From: Hymenobacter sp. APR13
GTDB taxonomy: Bacteria > Bacteroidota > Bacteroidia > Cytophagales > Hymenobacteraceae
Length of the DNA stretch: 64,000 nt
Direction of reading: 5' to 3'
Assembly: GCF_000737515.1 (NCBI RefSeq)
Contig: NZ_CP006587.1
Coordinates: 1,305,001-1,369,000 of the forward strand
Positions 35,167 through 43,802 of this stretch are shown here, piece after piece. How positions within the stretch are numbered: position 1 is the first letter of the stretch; every line of letters begins with the position of its first letter. Made by a program: the position numbers and the translations under genes. The notes below the pieces were generated by a model. It made no database searches. It saw only the letters and a program-made list of their open reading frames with translations, and had not been told where the DNA came from.

Positions 35167-36475
35167 TCCTGCTCCCGCTTCTGCCCCGCTTCGTATTGGC
35201 CTGATTGGGTTCGGCTGCGTGGGCCAGGGCCTCTACGACATACTGCAGCAGCAGCCCGAAGCGGGCTTCGAAATTGCCCGCATTGCCGTCAAGAACCCCA
35301 CCAAAGCCCGCCCGCTGCCACTAGACCGGTTCGACTTCCGGGCCGACGACCTGCTGCAGGACGCCTCGCTGGACGTGCTGGTGGAGGTGATTGACGACGC
35401 CGACGAGGCCTTCAGGCTGGTGCGCGAGGCGCTGCGCCAGGGCCGCCGCGTGGTCACGGCCAATAAGGCCATGCTGGCCCGCCACCTGCCCGAGCTGGTG
35501 CAGCTGCAGCAGCAGACCGGCGGCACGCTACTCTATGAAGCAGCCGTGTGCGGCAGCATTCCGGTGATTCGCACCCTCGATGCCTACTTCGGGGCCGAGC
35601 CGCTACGCAGCGTGACCGGCATCCTCAACGGCTCGTCTAACTACGTGCTGACCCGCATGGGCGAAGCCGGCGCCGACTACGCCCCGGCGCTGGCCGAAGC
35701 CCAGCAGAAAGGCTTCGCCGAAACCGACCCCACCCTGGACATGGGCGCCTTCGACCCTCGCTCCAAAGCCGTGCTGCTGGCCGCCCACGCCTACGGCGCG
35801 TTTCTGCATCCCGACGAGGTGCTGAACCTGGGCATCGAAGGCATCAGCGCGGTGGATATTGCCTTCGCCGCCAGCCAGGGCCAGAAAATCAAAGTCATTG
35901 CCGGCCTGCAGCGTTTGCCCGACGGCCGCGTGACGGTGCTGGTAACCCCGCAGCTGGTGGGGCCCGAGTCGCCGCTGTACAGCGTAGACGACGAGTTCAA
36001 CGGCGTGGTGATTGAGGCCGATTTCGCGGGCGAGCAGTTCCTGCGGGGCCGCGGGGCCGGCGGGCACCCCACCGGCTCAGCCGTACTGGCCGATCTGGCC
36101 GCGCTGCGTCAGGGATTCGCCTACCAGTACCCCAAAGCCGCCGAAGCCCCGGAGTACGCCTCCGACTTGGAAGTGGAAATCTACCTGCGCACCGACGAGG
36201 ACCGCATCATCGACCTACTCGATTTCAGCGAGATTTCCGAAGAGGCTGATGAGGACGAATACGTGGTAGGCTACGTGGCCCTGGCCCACCTCATCCGCCA
36301 CCGCGACACGCTGCGCAAGTACGGCGCCTTCATCGTGCGCACCGGCCGCCTGCGCCCCGTCAGCACCAACGAGCTGTGGCCGAGGCATCGGCGTGATAAA
36401 CCTGTCATTGCGAACAGAACGACGCAATCCGTCCTGCTCGCAGTTCTCAGCCCTTATGTACATAGAAGCCCCTGA
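35156..36475 (+). CDS. hom: homoserine dehydrogenase with a repeat-derived C-terminus
   Basis: 439 residues. The NAD(P) motif is IGLIGFGCVGQGLYDIL; the homoserine-binding and catalytic region shows VTANKAML, GILNGSSNYVLTRM and ETDPTLDMGAFD, as in monofunctional homoserine dehydrogenases. It reduces aspartate semialdehyde (made by Asd) to homoserine for MetX. The start overlaps metX. The last roughly 25 residues (DKPVIANRTTQSV...) are encoded by a half copy of palindromic repeat family A (about 36403-36430) and the bases after it, and do not look like a normal enzyme terminus; the conserved fold appears complete before it (RPVSTNELWPRHR). Confidence 0.93.
   Translation: MSTNPAPASAPLRIGLIGFGCVGQGLYDILQQQPEAGFEIARIAVKNPTKARPLPLDRFDFRADDLLQDASLDVLVEVIDDADEAFRLVREALRQGRRVVTANKAMLARHLPELVQLQQQTGGTLLYEAAVCGSIPVIRTLDAYFGAEPLRSVTGILNGSSNYVLTRMGEAGADYAPALAEAQQKGFAETDPTLDMGAFDPRSKAVLLAAHAYGAFLHPDEVLNLGIEGISAVDIAFAASQGQKIKVIAGLQRLPDGRVTVLVTPQLVGPESPLYSVDDEFNGVVIEADFAGEQFLRGRGAGGHPTGSAVLADLAALRQGFAYQYPKAAEAPEYASDLEVEIYLRTDEDRIIDLLDFSEISEEADEDEYVVGYVALAHLIRHRDTLRKYGAFIVRTGRLRPVSTNELWPRHRRDKPVIANRTTQSVLLAVLSPYVHRSP
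36403..36430. repeat. half copy of family A repeat inside the hom 3' end
   Basis: TGTCATTGCGAACAGAACGA continuing to CGCAATCC matches the left arm of the CATTGCGAG sub-type (copy 2, 12236-12263) with a few changes. The right arm is missing. Confidence 0.7.
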
Positions 36476-36515
36476 CGTTTGCGCAATGTTGGGAGCTTTT
36501 GGGTGAAGCAGGAGT

Positions 36516-36602
36516 GTAGCGCGAAGCCTTTGCTTCGCGTATCGCCCGAACAGCCTCAGCACGATAGTGCCAGCTACACGCGAAGCAAAGACTTCGCGCT
36601 AC
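36516..36602. repeat. family B palindromic repeat, copy 1
   Basis: 25-base arms (36516-36540 and 36578-36602) starting GTAGCGCGAAGCCTTTGCTT, complementary with one mismatch, separated by a 37-nt spacer containing GCCAGCTAC just before the right arm. The right arm overlaps the stop codon of the hydrolase gene. It probably terminates both hom and the hydrolase. Confidence 0.85.
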
Positions 36603-37759
36603 TGCGGCGGCGCGGCTCCGGTAGCCTCCGGAGCGGGCGGCGCCACTTGTTGCACCGAATCAGGCGGGGCCTGCAGCAAATCGGGCTGCCAGGCCAGGGG
36701 CAGCGCGGATGGCACCTGCAGGCCGATACGGTGCGGCAGCAGCAGGGCCGTTACCTGCGCGTCGCGGCGGGGGTTGAGGGCGGCGGCCAGCAGCGGGCCA
36801 GGCGCGCCACTGCCCAGCAGGGGCCGCAGGAAGTCGCGCATGGCGAAGTAGGCGGAGTCGATGTAGGTGGGCTCGAAGGAGTAGGGCACGTGGCCGGCCC
36901 CGCGCAGGCGGCGCAGCACGTTGGGCACACCCACGGCATTGGCCCGCAGGCGCAGCGCCCCGCTGCCGTACACCAGCTGGGCCGGCAGCTGCGCCCCGAT
37001 GGTGCCCCGGGCGTAGGGCACCAGTCCGTCGCGGGTGCCGTGCACGCTGCACAGGGGCGGGTCGCCGGCTTCCAACCAGCTGGCCCGGGCCAGCGCCCCG
37101 CACAGGTTAATCACGCCCCGCGGGCGGCTGCTGTAGCCGGGGTGGCCGCCGCTGCCTTCCAGTCCGCCCAGGGCGGCCAGGTCGAGGTAGGCGGGCACTT
37201 CGGCGGGCCTGTTGAGGTAGCCGGTTTGCAGGGCCATGAAGCCGCCGGCCGAGGAGCCACCCACGAACACGTACTGCGGGTGCACCCGAAACCGCTTGGC
37301 GGTGGCCGCATCGTGCCGGAAAAACCGCACGGCCGCCCGCATATCCTGAGTGGCCCGGATAGCGGCCCGCCCGATGCCCACGGTGTCAAACGGGAAGAAA
37401 TACAGCCGGTAGTCGATGGTGGCCGCGACGTAGCCGAGGCGGGCCAGCCGGGTGCACAGGGCCGTCATCACGGCATCGTCGCGGGTGCCGGTCAGGAAGC
37501 CGCCTTCGTGGGCCAGGACAACCAGCGGGCGGCGGCGCACGGTGTCGCCGGCGGGCTCGTACACATCCATGAACAGCGTCTGGGGTAAGCCCAGCATGGT
37601 CGTGACGTGGGCAAACTCCACATTATGGCGCACCTGCACCTGCCGGAACAGGGGGCGGTGGTAGCGGCCGTGGGTGGTGTCGATGGGCATACGCTGGGCG
37701 GCCGCCGGGGCCGAGAGCAGCGTATGGAGCAGCAGCAAAACAGGAAACAGGTAGCGCAC
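36599..37759 (-). CDS. exported alpha/beta hydrolase (esterase/lipase type)
   Basis: 386 residues from a GTG at 37759 that opens a good signal peptide (VRYLFPVLLLLHTLLSAPAAAQ); a GTG at 37792 is an alternative. Motifs: LVVLAHEGGFLTGTRDD (oxyanion loop), VGGSSAGGFMALQ (nucleophile Ser in GxSxG), VHGTRDGLVPY (acid) and GAGHVPYSF (His). This arrangement fits secreted carboxylesterases/BD-FAE-like hydrolases. The gene is bracketed by the two family B repeats in the window. The final Pro/Ala/Gln-rich tail is low complexity. The frame continues upstream to 38653, but that part is antisense to the LD-carboxypeptidase gene. Confidence 0.85.
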   Translation of the reverse strand: MRYLFPVLLLLHTLLSAPAAAQRMPIDTTHGRYHRPLFRQVQVRHNVEFAHVTTMLGLPQTLFMDVYEPAGDTVRRRPLVVLAHEGGFLTGTRDDAVMTALCTRLARLGYVAATIDYRLYFFPFDTVGIGRAAIRATQDMRAAVRFFRHDAATAKRFRVHPQYVFVGGSSAGGFMALQTGYLNRPAEVPAYLDLAALGGLEGSGGHPGYSSRPRGVINLCGALARASWLEAGDPPLCSVHGTRDGLVPYARGTIGAQLPAQLVYGSGALRLRANAVGVPNVLRRLRGAGHVPYSFEPTYIDSAYFAMRDFLRPLLGSGAPGPLLAAALNPRRDAQVTALLLPHRIGLQVPSALPLAWQPDLLQAPPDSVQQVAPPAPEATGAAPPQ

Positions 37760-37845
37760 AGGCAGAATCGGCGGAAACAGCAGCCACCTCACCCGCAAAG
37801 TTCGGGCTAGTTTTCGGGAAGTACGCCGGCACAGTGCGGGCGGCC

Positions 37846-37926
37846 GTAGCGCGAACTTTGTAGTTCGCGCTACGGCCGACAATCGTTGCAACGGCGCGGG
37901 GGCGCCAGCTACAAAGTTCGCGCTAC
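37846..37926. repeat. family B palindromic repeat, copy 2
   Basis: Starts GTAGCGCGAACTTTGTAGTT, has an internal hairpin (GTAGCGCGAACT with AGTTCGCGCTAC), a spacer containing GCCAGCTAC, and ends AAAGTTCGCGCTAC. It shares outer GTAGCGCGAA and the GCCAGCTAC word with copy 1, while the central bases differ. It lies in the divergent gap between the hydrolase and the LD-carboxypeptidase. Confidence 0.8.
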
Positions 37927-37962
37927 GGCCGCGGGGCCGGCCGGAAATCCGGTGAACCCCTC

Positions 37963-37970
37963 TAAGTTTG
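37963..37970 (+). promoter_or_regulatory. -7 promoter box for the LD-carboxypeptidase gene
   Basis: TAAGTTTG matches TAnnTTTG, 27 bp before the ATG at 37997. Confidence 0.6.
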
Positions 37971-37996
37971 CGGCCATTCCTTTTACTGCTTCCGCT

Positions 37997-38902
37997 ATGC
38001 CTACCACTGCCCCTCCTTTCCTGCGTCCTCACGATCAGGTAGCCATTGTTTGCCCCGCCCGCTCGGCCTCGCACCAGGAGCTGGCCGCCGCCGTGGCCAC
38101 CCTCGAAAGCTGGGGCCTGCGCGTGGTGCTGGGCGAAAGCACCAACGTGGCGCACCACCAGTTCGGGGGCGACGATGAAATCCGCCGCCGCGACTTTCAG
38201 CAGCAGCTCGACAACCCCGACATCCGGGCCATCCTGAGCGCCCGCGGCGGCTACGGCACCACCCGCATCATCGACCAGATCGACTTTTCCGGCTTCGCCG
38301 AAAACCCCAAATGGGTGGCCGGCTTCTCCGACATCACCACCCTCAACTGCCACCTGCTGGCGCTGGGCCACCAGAGCATCCACGGCGTGATGCCGCTGCT
38401 GTTTGGGCAGGCCGGCGGCGAGGAGTCGCTGGAAAGCCTGCGGCGGGCGCTGTTTGGGGAGCCGGTGCGCTACGAGGTGGCGCCGCACGCGCTCAACCGT
38501 TTCGGCACGGCCACCGGCGAGCTGGTGGGCGGCAACCTGAGCTTGCTCCAAACCCTCACCGGCACCCGCTCCGACGTGGCCACGGCCGGCCGCATCCTGT
38601 TCCTGGAAGACATCGACGAGTACCTGTATGCCATCGACCGGATGATGGTGCACCTGGACCGCACCGGCAAGCTACAGCACCTGGCCGGCCTGCTGGTGGG
38701 CCACTTCACCAATCCCCAGGACAACACCATCCCCTACGGCCAGACGCCCAACGAAATCATCCAGCACTACGCCGCCAAGTACGGTTTCCCGGTCGCCCAC
38801 GGCTTCCCCGTCGGCCACGAGCCCCGGAACATGGCCCTGATCTGCGGCCGCCCCGCCCGCCTCACTGTGGATGCCGCCGGCAGCCGGCTGGAGTATCTGT
38901 AA
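37997..38902 (+). CDS. LD-carboxypeptidase (peptidase family S66)
   Basis: 301 residues from the ATG at 37997, the normal S66 length. Motifs: LRPHDQVAIVCPARSAS at the N-terminus, ILSARGGYGTTRIIDQIDF, the nucleophile region AGFSDITTLN (S111), TGELVGGNLSLLQTLTGT, and FLEDIDEYLYAIDRM with the Glu, then VGHEPRNMALICG with the His of the Ser-His-Glu triad. It releases the terminal D-Ala from tetrapeptides in peptidoglycan recycling in the cytoplasm. No signal peptide is seen. A GNAT gene follows 18 bp later and is probably co-transcribed. Confidence 0.94.
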   Translation: MPTTAPPFLRPHDQVAIVCPARSASHQELAAAVATLESWGLRVVLGESTNVAHHQFGGDDEIRRRDFQQQLDNPDIRAILSARGGYGTTRIIDQIDFSGFAENPKWVAGFSDITTLNCHLLALGHQSIHGVMPLLFGQAGGEESLESLRRALFGEPVRYEVAPHALNRFGTATGELVGGNLSLLQTLTGTRSDVATAGRILFLEDIDEYLYAIDRMMVHLDRTGKLQHLAGLLVGHFTNPQDNTIPYGQTPNEIIQHYAAKYGFPVAHGFPVGHEPRNMALICGRPARLTVDAAGSRLEYL

Positions 38903-38920
38903 CCCGTAAATTTCCGCCCA

Positions 38921-39442
38921 ATGCCTGTCACCCTTCACCTCGTTACGGCCGCAGATTTTGCGGCGCATACCGCTGGCCTTACCGAACTACTGCGCGACGC
39001 CGTTGATTCAGGCGCTTCAGTGGGCTTTCTGCCGCCGCTGGCTGCGGCGGAGGCCCGGGAGTTCTGGGCAGGCGTAGAGAAGGACGTGGCCGCAGAAACT
39101 ACGCTGCTGCTGGTAGCTGCAGAGGCCGGCCAGCTGGTGGGCACTGTGCAGCTGGTGCTGGCCACCAAACCCAACGGCCTACACCGCGCCGAAGTGGCCA
39201 AGCTGCTTGTGCACTCCCAATTCCAGCGCCGTGGCATCGGCCGGCAGCTGATGCTGGCCGTGGAAGAGCTGGCCCGCCAGCACCAGCGCAGCACATTGGT
39301 ACTGGATACGCTGCAGGGTGCCGGCTCCGAGCAGCTGTACCAGCAGCTCGGCTACATGGCCGTGGGCGCCATTCCGCAGTTCGCCCGCGTGGCCGGCGGC
39401 GCGCTGGAAGCCACAGTGGTCTATTATAAGCTGCTAGGCTGA
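38921..39442 (+). CDS. GNAT family N-acetyltransferase
   Basis: 173 residues. The acetyl-CoA binding motif is KLLVHSQFQRRGIGRQLMLA (RRGIG loop), followed by the helix AVEELARQH and the C-terminal LYQQLGYMAVG. The family also includes antibiotic and small-amine acetyltransferases; the substrate is not readable. It is 18 bp behind the LD-carboxypeptidase gene. Its last 9 bp overlap the 3' end of the convergent MutS-like gene. Confidence 0.9.
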   Translation: MPVTLHLVTAADFAAHTAGLTELLRDAVDSGASVGFLPPLAAAEAREFWAGVEKDVAAETTLLLVAAEAGQLVGTVQLVLATKPNGLHRAEVAKLLVHSQFQRRGIGRQLMLAVEELARQHQRSTLVLDTLQGAGSEQLYQQLGYMAVGAIPQFARVAGGALEATVVYYKLLG

Positions 39443-40732
39443 CAAGGCGGGGCGCAGCAGGTCATGCAGGCCTTCCTTGTCGAAGATGATCCGGCCGATT
39501 TTCAGGCCCGACCAGCCGGGCTGCAGGCGGTACGAAAACACGGGTATGCCGTCCTGCAGGACGCATTCAATGCAGTAGGTTCGCAATCCGGCCTGGACAG
39601 GCAGCTGGCTTTCCAGCTGCAGCAGGTGCGTGGACACGAAAAAGCAAGAGGCCGGGAAGCCGGCCAGCCCTTGCAGCGTAGCGCGGGTTATGTCCAGCGC
39701 ATCGTCGACGTTCGTACCCCGAAACAGCTCATCGAACACCGCGAAAACCCGGCCAGCGCCCTGCGCCTGCTGCAGCACGGCTTTCAGCTGCTGGATTTCG
39801 GCCATGAAGTGGCTGTAGCCGCTCAGCAAGCTATCCGCCAGATTGATAGTGACCACAATGCTGGAAAAGAACGGCAGCCGACACCCGGCAGCCGGCACGC
39901 CCACGCCGGCGTGCGCCAGGTACACACACAGCCCCACTGCCTTCAGCAGAGTGGATTTACCGGCCATGTTCGGGCCCGTGAGAACCACCACATTTTCGCC
40001 GGGAAGCAGCTGGAGCGTATTTCTGACCGGCACGGCAAGCAGCGGATGGTAGAAGTCCACCAGGTTCAGCCCGGCTTCCTGGAAAACCGGGAACACCAGG
40101 CCGTGCTGCCGCATGCCCCGGGCTATCGACCAATAGGCTTCAAACAAATAAAACGACTCCCAAAACGCCTGCAGCACTTCCGGCGAGACGGCTGATAGCT
40201 GCCGGGCAAAACGCACCATGTGGCCGGCGGAAAAAGCATCCTCGCTAATCGCCTTACTGCTCTCGGCGAGGCTGAACCGCTCCAGAAACTGCCGGATTAC
40301 CATCAGATGCCGTTTGAAAGACTCGGGAAAGGCCTGGGGCTGCACCTGCCTGAAATAGTGCTGCTCCAGCCGCTGCAGAAACAGGATGGTCTGCACGCAG
40401 CGGGCCCGGCTGCGGTAGCGCGCCTGCTCCGACACCAGCAGCAGCAGGCCCATTTTCACGCGGTTGGTTTCCAGGATGGTCTGCCTATGGACTACGTCGT
40501 GCAGGAAGGAGCGCACCTCCTGCAGCTGGATCTTCGGATAGGTGAAGTCAGCCAGCACCGCCCACTGTTCGGCCAGAGCCTGCAGCGTCTGCTGCTTTTC
40601 CAGAATCTGTCCGAGGCTGGGCGGCAGCTCCTGCAGCAGCTGAGTAACTCTCGTTTCGGCTTCGAAACTGTGGGTGTAGTTGAACAGGGGCAGAATCTCG
40701 GCCTGAATCCGCAAATCGTCTACGTGCAGCAT
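39434..40732 (-). CDS. short MutS-like ATPase lacking the mismatch-binding domains
   Basis: 432 residues. The C-terminal half is a MutS-family ATPase: Walker A GPNMAGKSTLLKAVGL (about 252-260), Walker B FAVFDELFRGTNVDDALD, and VSTHLLQLESQL (switch His). The N-terminal 240 residues resemble only the lever/core helices (YTHSFEAETRVTQLLQELPP); the mismatch-recognition and connector domains are absent, as in the MutS-related proteins common in Bacteroidota. It is unlikely to act in mismatch repair by itself. No nuclease or Smr domain is attached. It starts MLHVDDLRIQAEILPLF. The function is unknown. Confidence 0.88.
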   Translation of the reverse strand: MLHVDDLRIQAEILPLFNYTHSFEAETRVTQLLQELPPSLGQILEKQQTLQALAEQWAVLADFTYPKIQLQEVRSFLHDVVHRQTILETNRVKMGLLLLVSEQARYRSRARCVQTILFLQRLEQHYFRQVQPQAFPESFKRHLMVIRQFLERFSLAESSKAISEDAFSAGHMVRFARQLSAVSPEVLQAFWESFYLFEAYWSIARGMRQHGLVFPVFQEAGLNLVDFYHPLLAVPVRNTLQLLPGENVVVLTGPNMAGKSTLLKAVGLCVYLAHAGVGVPAAGCRLPFFSSIVVTINLADSLLSGYSHFMAEIQQLKAVLQQAQGAGRVFAVFDELFRGTNVDDALDITRATLQGLAGFPASCFFVSTHLLQLESQLPVQAGLRTYCIECVLQDGIPVFSYRLQPGWSGLKIGRIIFDKEGLHDLLRPALSA

Positions 40733-40765
40733 ACCTGAATAGCATAATGGCTGCCATTGAACGCT

Positions 40766-40802
40766 AAAAATCCCGCCTGCTTATGCAGAAGGCGGGATTT
40801 TT
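40766..40802 (-). terminator. terminator after the M28 peptidase gene
   Basis: 12-bp stem (40766-40777 with 40791-40802) with A/T runs on both sides, 21 bp past the reverse-strand stop at 40823. Confidence 0.88.
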
Positions 40803-40822
40803 CAGAAAAACCATCAAACAGC

Positions 40823-41842
40823 CTACTCGCCGTACACCGTCTGCAGCACGGTCTGGCCCACGGCCTTGAGCGTGCGTTTGTCGATGACGCTCATGTTGTC
40901 GTCGGTGGTGTGGTGGTAGGGCTGGAACTGGCCGGTGGGCAGGTAGTCGATGATGTCGATGGTGCGGATACCGGCCTGGTTGGTGAAGGCGTGGTCGTCG
41001 GTGATGCCGGGCGAATCCTGGAACAGGAAGTAGTCGGAGTAGCCGATCTGGGCGGCCAGGTTCCAGACCTTGTTCACTACGTCGTTGGCGTTGTCGCGGG
41101 AAATTCCTTCGCGGGTGAACTTGGCATTTTTGGCGCCCACCATGTCCAGCAGAATCCCGAATTCCGGCTTGTAGTTGCCGGGCACCAGGTTTTTGCTCCA
41201 ATACTGCGAGCCCAGGCACCAGCTAGAGCCGCCCGAGGTTTCCTGGCTGGCCAGCTGGTTGGTCAGCTCGCTCTGAGTGCTGGAGTCGTAGCCGTAGTCT
41301 TCGGAGTCGAACAAGATGAAGTCGATGCCGACGGCGGGCGTGAGGCTGTCGGGCTGGGCGGCCAGCACGCGGGCCATTTCCAGGGCAATGCCCACGCCGC
41401 TGGCGCCGTCGGAGGCGCCGTCGAGGGGGGCGTTTTTGCGCTTGGTGTCCTTATCGGCAAAGGGGCGGGTGTCCCAGTGCGTGAAGACGGCCACGCGGCG
41501 CGCGGCCTGCGGCTGAAACTGCGCGATGATGTTGCGCGACTTCAGCATTTTGCCATCAAAGGCCATGGCCACGAACGGCTGCTCGCGCACCGTCAGGCCC
41601 AGCGCCCGAAACTTGTTGATCACCCAGTCGCCGGTGTTTACGTGGGCGGCCGTGTTGGGCACCCGCGGCCCGAAAGCCACCTGCTTGGCCACGTAGGCGT
41701 AGGCCGAGTCGGCGTTGAAGGCGGGCGCGGCGGGCAGCTTGGCCGGCGCTTCTACCTCGGTGGTAGCGGGCTTTTTATCGGGGCAGCCGGTGAGCAGCAG
41801 CAGCGCGGCCAGAGCAGCCGGCGCAAGGCGGAAGAGTTTCAT
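40823..41842 (-). CDS. M28 family zinc peptidase / glutaminyl cyclase-like lipoprotein
   Basis: 339 residues from the ATG at 41842. The signal ends in a lipobox (LLLLTGC), so it is a membrane-anchored lipoprotein. Zinc-site residues of the M28 fold are in order: HWDTRPFAD, DGASDGASGVGIALEMAR, DSEDYGYD, LLDMVGAKN and PYHHTTDD. The HWDTRP form and overall size are closest to the glutaminyl-peptide cyclotransferase-like branch, so it may be an aminopeptidase or a glutaminyl cyclase. Residues 20-45 are a Lys/Pro/Ala linker. Palindromic repeat copy 4 starts 17 bp upstream. Confidence 0.92.
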   Translation of the reverse strand: MKLFRLAPAALAALLLLTGCPDKKPATTEVEAPAKLPAAPAFNADSAYAYVAKQVAFGPRVPNTAAHVNTGDWVINKFRALGLTVREQPFVAMAFDGKMLKSRNIIAQFQPQAARRVAVFTHWDTRPFADKDTKRKNAPLDGASDGASGVGIALEMARVLAAQPDSLTPAVGIDFILFDSEDYGYDSSTQSELTNQLASQETSGGSSWCLGSQYWSKNLVPGNYKPEFGILLDMVGAKNAKFTREGISRDNANDVVNKVWNLAAQIGYSDYFLFQDSPGITDDHAFTNQAGIRTIDIIDYLPTGQFQPYHHTTDDNMSVIDKRTLKAVGQTVLQTVYGE

Positions 41843-41858
41843 TAGGCAAGAATAAGGG

Positions 41859-41955
41859 ACGTCATGCAGAGCGGAGCGAAGCATCTCGCCTGCTGACATT
41901 GGATTACTAATTGGGAGTCAGCACGCGAGATGCTTCGCTCCGCTCTGCATGACGT
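41859..41955. repeat. family A palindromic repeat, copy 4 (CATGCAGAG sub-type)
   Basis: 39-base arms (41859-41897 and 41917-41955), nearly perfectly complementary, starting ACGTCATGCAGAGCGGAGCG. It fills the gap between cysS and the M28 gene, both on the reverse strand. Confidence 0.9.
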
Positions 41956-41977
41956 TCTAATTTACGTGGCGGGCTGT

Positions 41978-43525
41978 TTACTCTTCGCTGTAGGTCCAGT
42001 CGATGCCGGCTTTGGTGTCCTTCACCACGATGCCCTGGGTTTTGAGGGCCGCCCGGATCTGGTCCACTTTGTCGTAGGCCTTGGTGTCTTTGGCTTCCTG
42101 GTAGAACTCCAGCGTGAGGCTGAGCAGGTCTTCGGCGCTGGCGCGGGGCTCGTCCACGAGGCCCAGCACGTCGGCGACTAGCGTCTGGTAGGCGTTGGTG
42201 GCTTCCTGCAGCGCGGCGGCGCTAACCGTGGCCAGCGTGGCCGGGTTGGCGTAGAAGCCGTTGAGCTTGCGCAGCAGGTTGAACAGGCTGGCAATGGCGC
42301 GGGCCGTGTTCAGGTCGTCGTTCAGGCCCACAAAGCAGTCCTGCACCAGCTTGCGCAACTCGGCGTCGGCGGTGGTGGTGTCGGGCGCCTTGCCCTCGGC
42401 CACGGGCGCCACCGTGCGCGCCTTGATAACGTCCGATGAAAGGCTGGTTTCGCGCAGCTTATCTAGCAGGCGCAGACCGTTCATCAGCTTGCGGTAGCCT
42501 TTGCGGGCCGCCTGCAGGCCTTCGTCGGTGATGTCCACGGTGCTGCGGTAGTGGGCCTGCAGCAAAAAGAAGCGCACCGTCATGGGCGAGTAGGCCTGCG
42601 CCAGCGTGGCGTTGGTGCCCGCAAACAGCTCCGAAATGGTGATGAAGTTGCCGAGCGACTTGCTCATCTTGGCGCCGTTCACCGTTATCATGTTGTTGTG
42701 CATCCACACCTGGGCCTCGTTGGTGGGGTGGTTGCAGGCCTGGCTCTGGGCAATTTCGCACTCGTGGTGCGGAAACATCAGATCCAGCCCACCGCCGTGG
42801 ATGTCGAACTCGGCGCCGAGGTACTTACGGCTCATGGCCGAGCACTCCAGGTGCCAGCCCGGAAAACCGTCGCTCCAGGGCGAAGCCCAGCGCATGAGGT
42901 GGCGCTCATCAGCCTTTTTCCAGAGGGCAAAATCCAGCGGGCTGCGCTTTTCTTCCTGGCCGGCGAGGTTGTCGCGCGAGCCGGCCAGCAGCTCTTCTAC
43001 CACGCGGTTGGAGAGCTTGCCGTAGTTGCGGCCGGCGGCGTTGTAGGCGGGCACATCAAAGTACACCGAGCCGTTGGACTCGTAGCCAAAGCCGTTATCG
43101 ATGATTTGCTGCACCATCTCAATCTGCTCGATGATGTGGCCGCTGGCGCGGGGCGTAATATCGGGCGGCAGGCAGCCCAGGGCCGTCATGTGGGCCTGGT
43201 AGAGGTTGGCGAACTGCTCGGCCACCTGCATGGGCTCCAGCTGCTGGGCGCGGGCGCGCTTGCTGATCTTGTCTTCGCCCTCGTCGGCGTCGCCTTCGAG
43301 GTGGCCTACGTCGGTGATGTTGCGCACGTAGCGCACCGTGTAGCCGAGGTGGCGCAGATAGCGCGTCAGCACATCAAACACCACCGGCCCGCGGGCGTTG
43401 CCCACGTGGGCCTCGCTGTACACGGTCGGGCCGCAGAGGTACACCCCCACGAAGGGCGCGTGCAGGGGTTCGAACGGGGCTTTGCGGCGGGTAAGCGTAT
43501 TATAAAGCGAAAGAGGGTGCTGCAT
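41978..43525 (-). CDS. cysS: cysteinyl-tRNA synthetase
   Basis: 515 residues from the ATG at 43525. Class I signatures: [20 protein letters not shown] (zinc Cys at 31, HIGH-like H40-V-G-N), WHLECSAMS and [11 protein letters not shown] (remaining zinc ligands) and [10 protein letters not shown] (KMSKS, about residue 283). It charges tRNA-Cys with cysteine. The supply of charged tRNA-Cys would be the signal read by the cysteine-rich leader ORF at 32035, though the two genes are 9 kb apart. A TACCTTTG box ends only 5 bp before the ATG, so transcription probably begins at or near the start codon. Confidence 0.97.
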   Translation of the reverse strand: MQHPLSLYNTLTRRKAPFEPLHAPFVGVYLCGPTVYSEAHVGNARGPVVFDVLTRYLRHLGYTVRYVRNITDVGHLEGDADEGEDKISKRARAQQLEPMQVAEQFANLYQAHMTALGCLPPDITPRASGHIIEQIEMVQQIIDNGFGYESNGSVYFDVPAYNAAGRNYGKLSNRVVEELLAGSRDNLAGQEEKRSPLDFALWKKADERHLMRWASPWSDGFPGWHLECSAMSRKYLGAEFDIHGGGLDLMFPHHECEIAQSQACNHPTNEAQVWMHNNMITVNGAKMSKSLGNFITISELFAGTNATLAQAYSPMTVRFFLLQAHYRSTVDITDEGLQAARKGYRKLMNGLRLLDKLRETSLSSDVIKARTVAPVAEGKAPDTTTADAELRKLVQDCFVGLNDDLNTARAIASLFNLLRKLNGFYANPATLATVSAAALQEATNAYQTLVADVLGLVDEPRASAEDLLSLTLEFYQEAKDTKAYDKVDQIRAALKTQGIVVKDTKAGIDWTYSEE

Positions 43526-43530
43526 AGCCG

Positions 43531-43538
43531 CAAAGGTA
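43531..43538 (-). promoter_or_regulatory. -7 promoter box of cysS, very close to the start codon
   Basis: TACCTTTG on the reverse strand, 5 bp before the cysS ATG. With the usual spacing the mRNA would be leaderless or nearly so. Confidence 0.6.
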
Positions 43539-43545
43539 ATCAGGT

Positions 43546-43608
43546 TGGTGAGGTGATGAAGTAATGGGGTGATGAGGTGATGAGGTGATGAGGTGACAGG
43601 TGACAGGT
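43546..43608. repeat. tandem GATGAGGTG repeats, outer arm of a composite repeat
   Basis: Iterated GGTGATGA/GATGAGGTG units followed by ACAGGTGACAGG. The complementary words TCACCTCATC recur at 43786-43803, on the other side of a family A repeat, so the whole 43546-43803 stretch is a nested inverted repeat. The same order recurs at 48556-48735. Confidence 0.75.
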
Positions 43609-43618
43609 AAAGAAAGAA

Positions 43619-43771
43619 CATCATTCCGAGCAGCGCGAGGAATCTCGCCTGCGGGCTAATCCCTAAAACTGCATAACCTGAGCTTATTCGTCAGGCTCCC
43701 CCTCTGCACGGGAGAGGGGGACGGGGGTGAGGCCCACGCGAGATGCTTCGACTGCGCCTCTGCATGACGTT
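43619..43771. repeat. family A palindromic repeat, copy 5 (chimeric and interrupted)
   Basis: The left arm (43619-43652) is the CATTCCGAG/GGAATCTCGC sub-type; the right arm (about 43735-43771) is the CATGCAGAG/GATGC sub-type, so the arms match only in the shared core. About 80 bp between them include the palindromic CCCCCTCTGCACGGGAGAGG. Confidence 0.75.
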
Positions 43772-43802
43772 CAACCATTCACCTCATCGTCCCATCACCT
43801 CA

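Noticed and set aside
37793..38653. Long upstream extension of the secreted hydrolase frame
   Set aside because: It is antisense to the LD-carboxypeptidase gene and would remove the signal peptide from the N-terminus.
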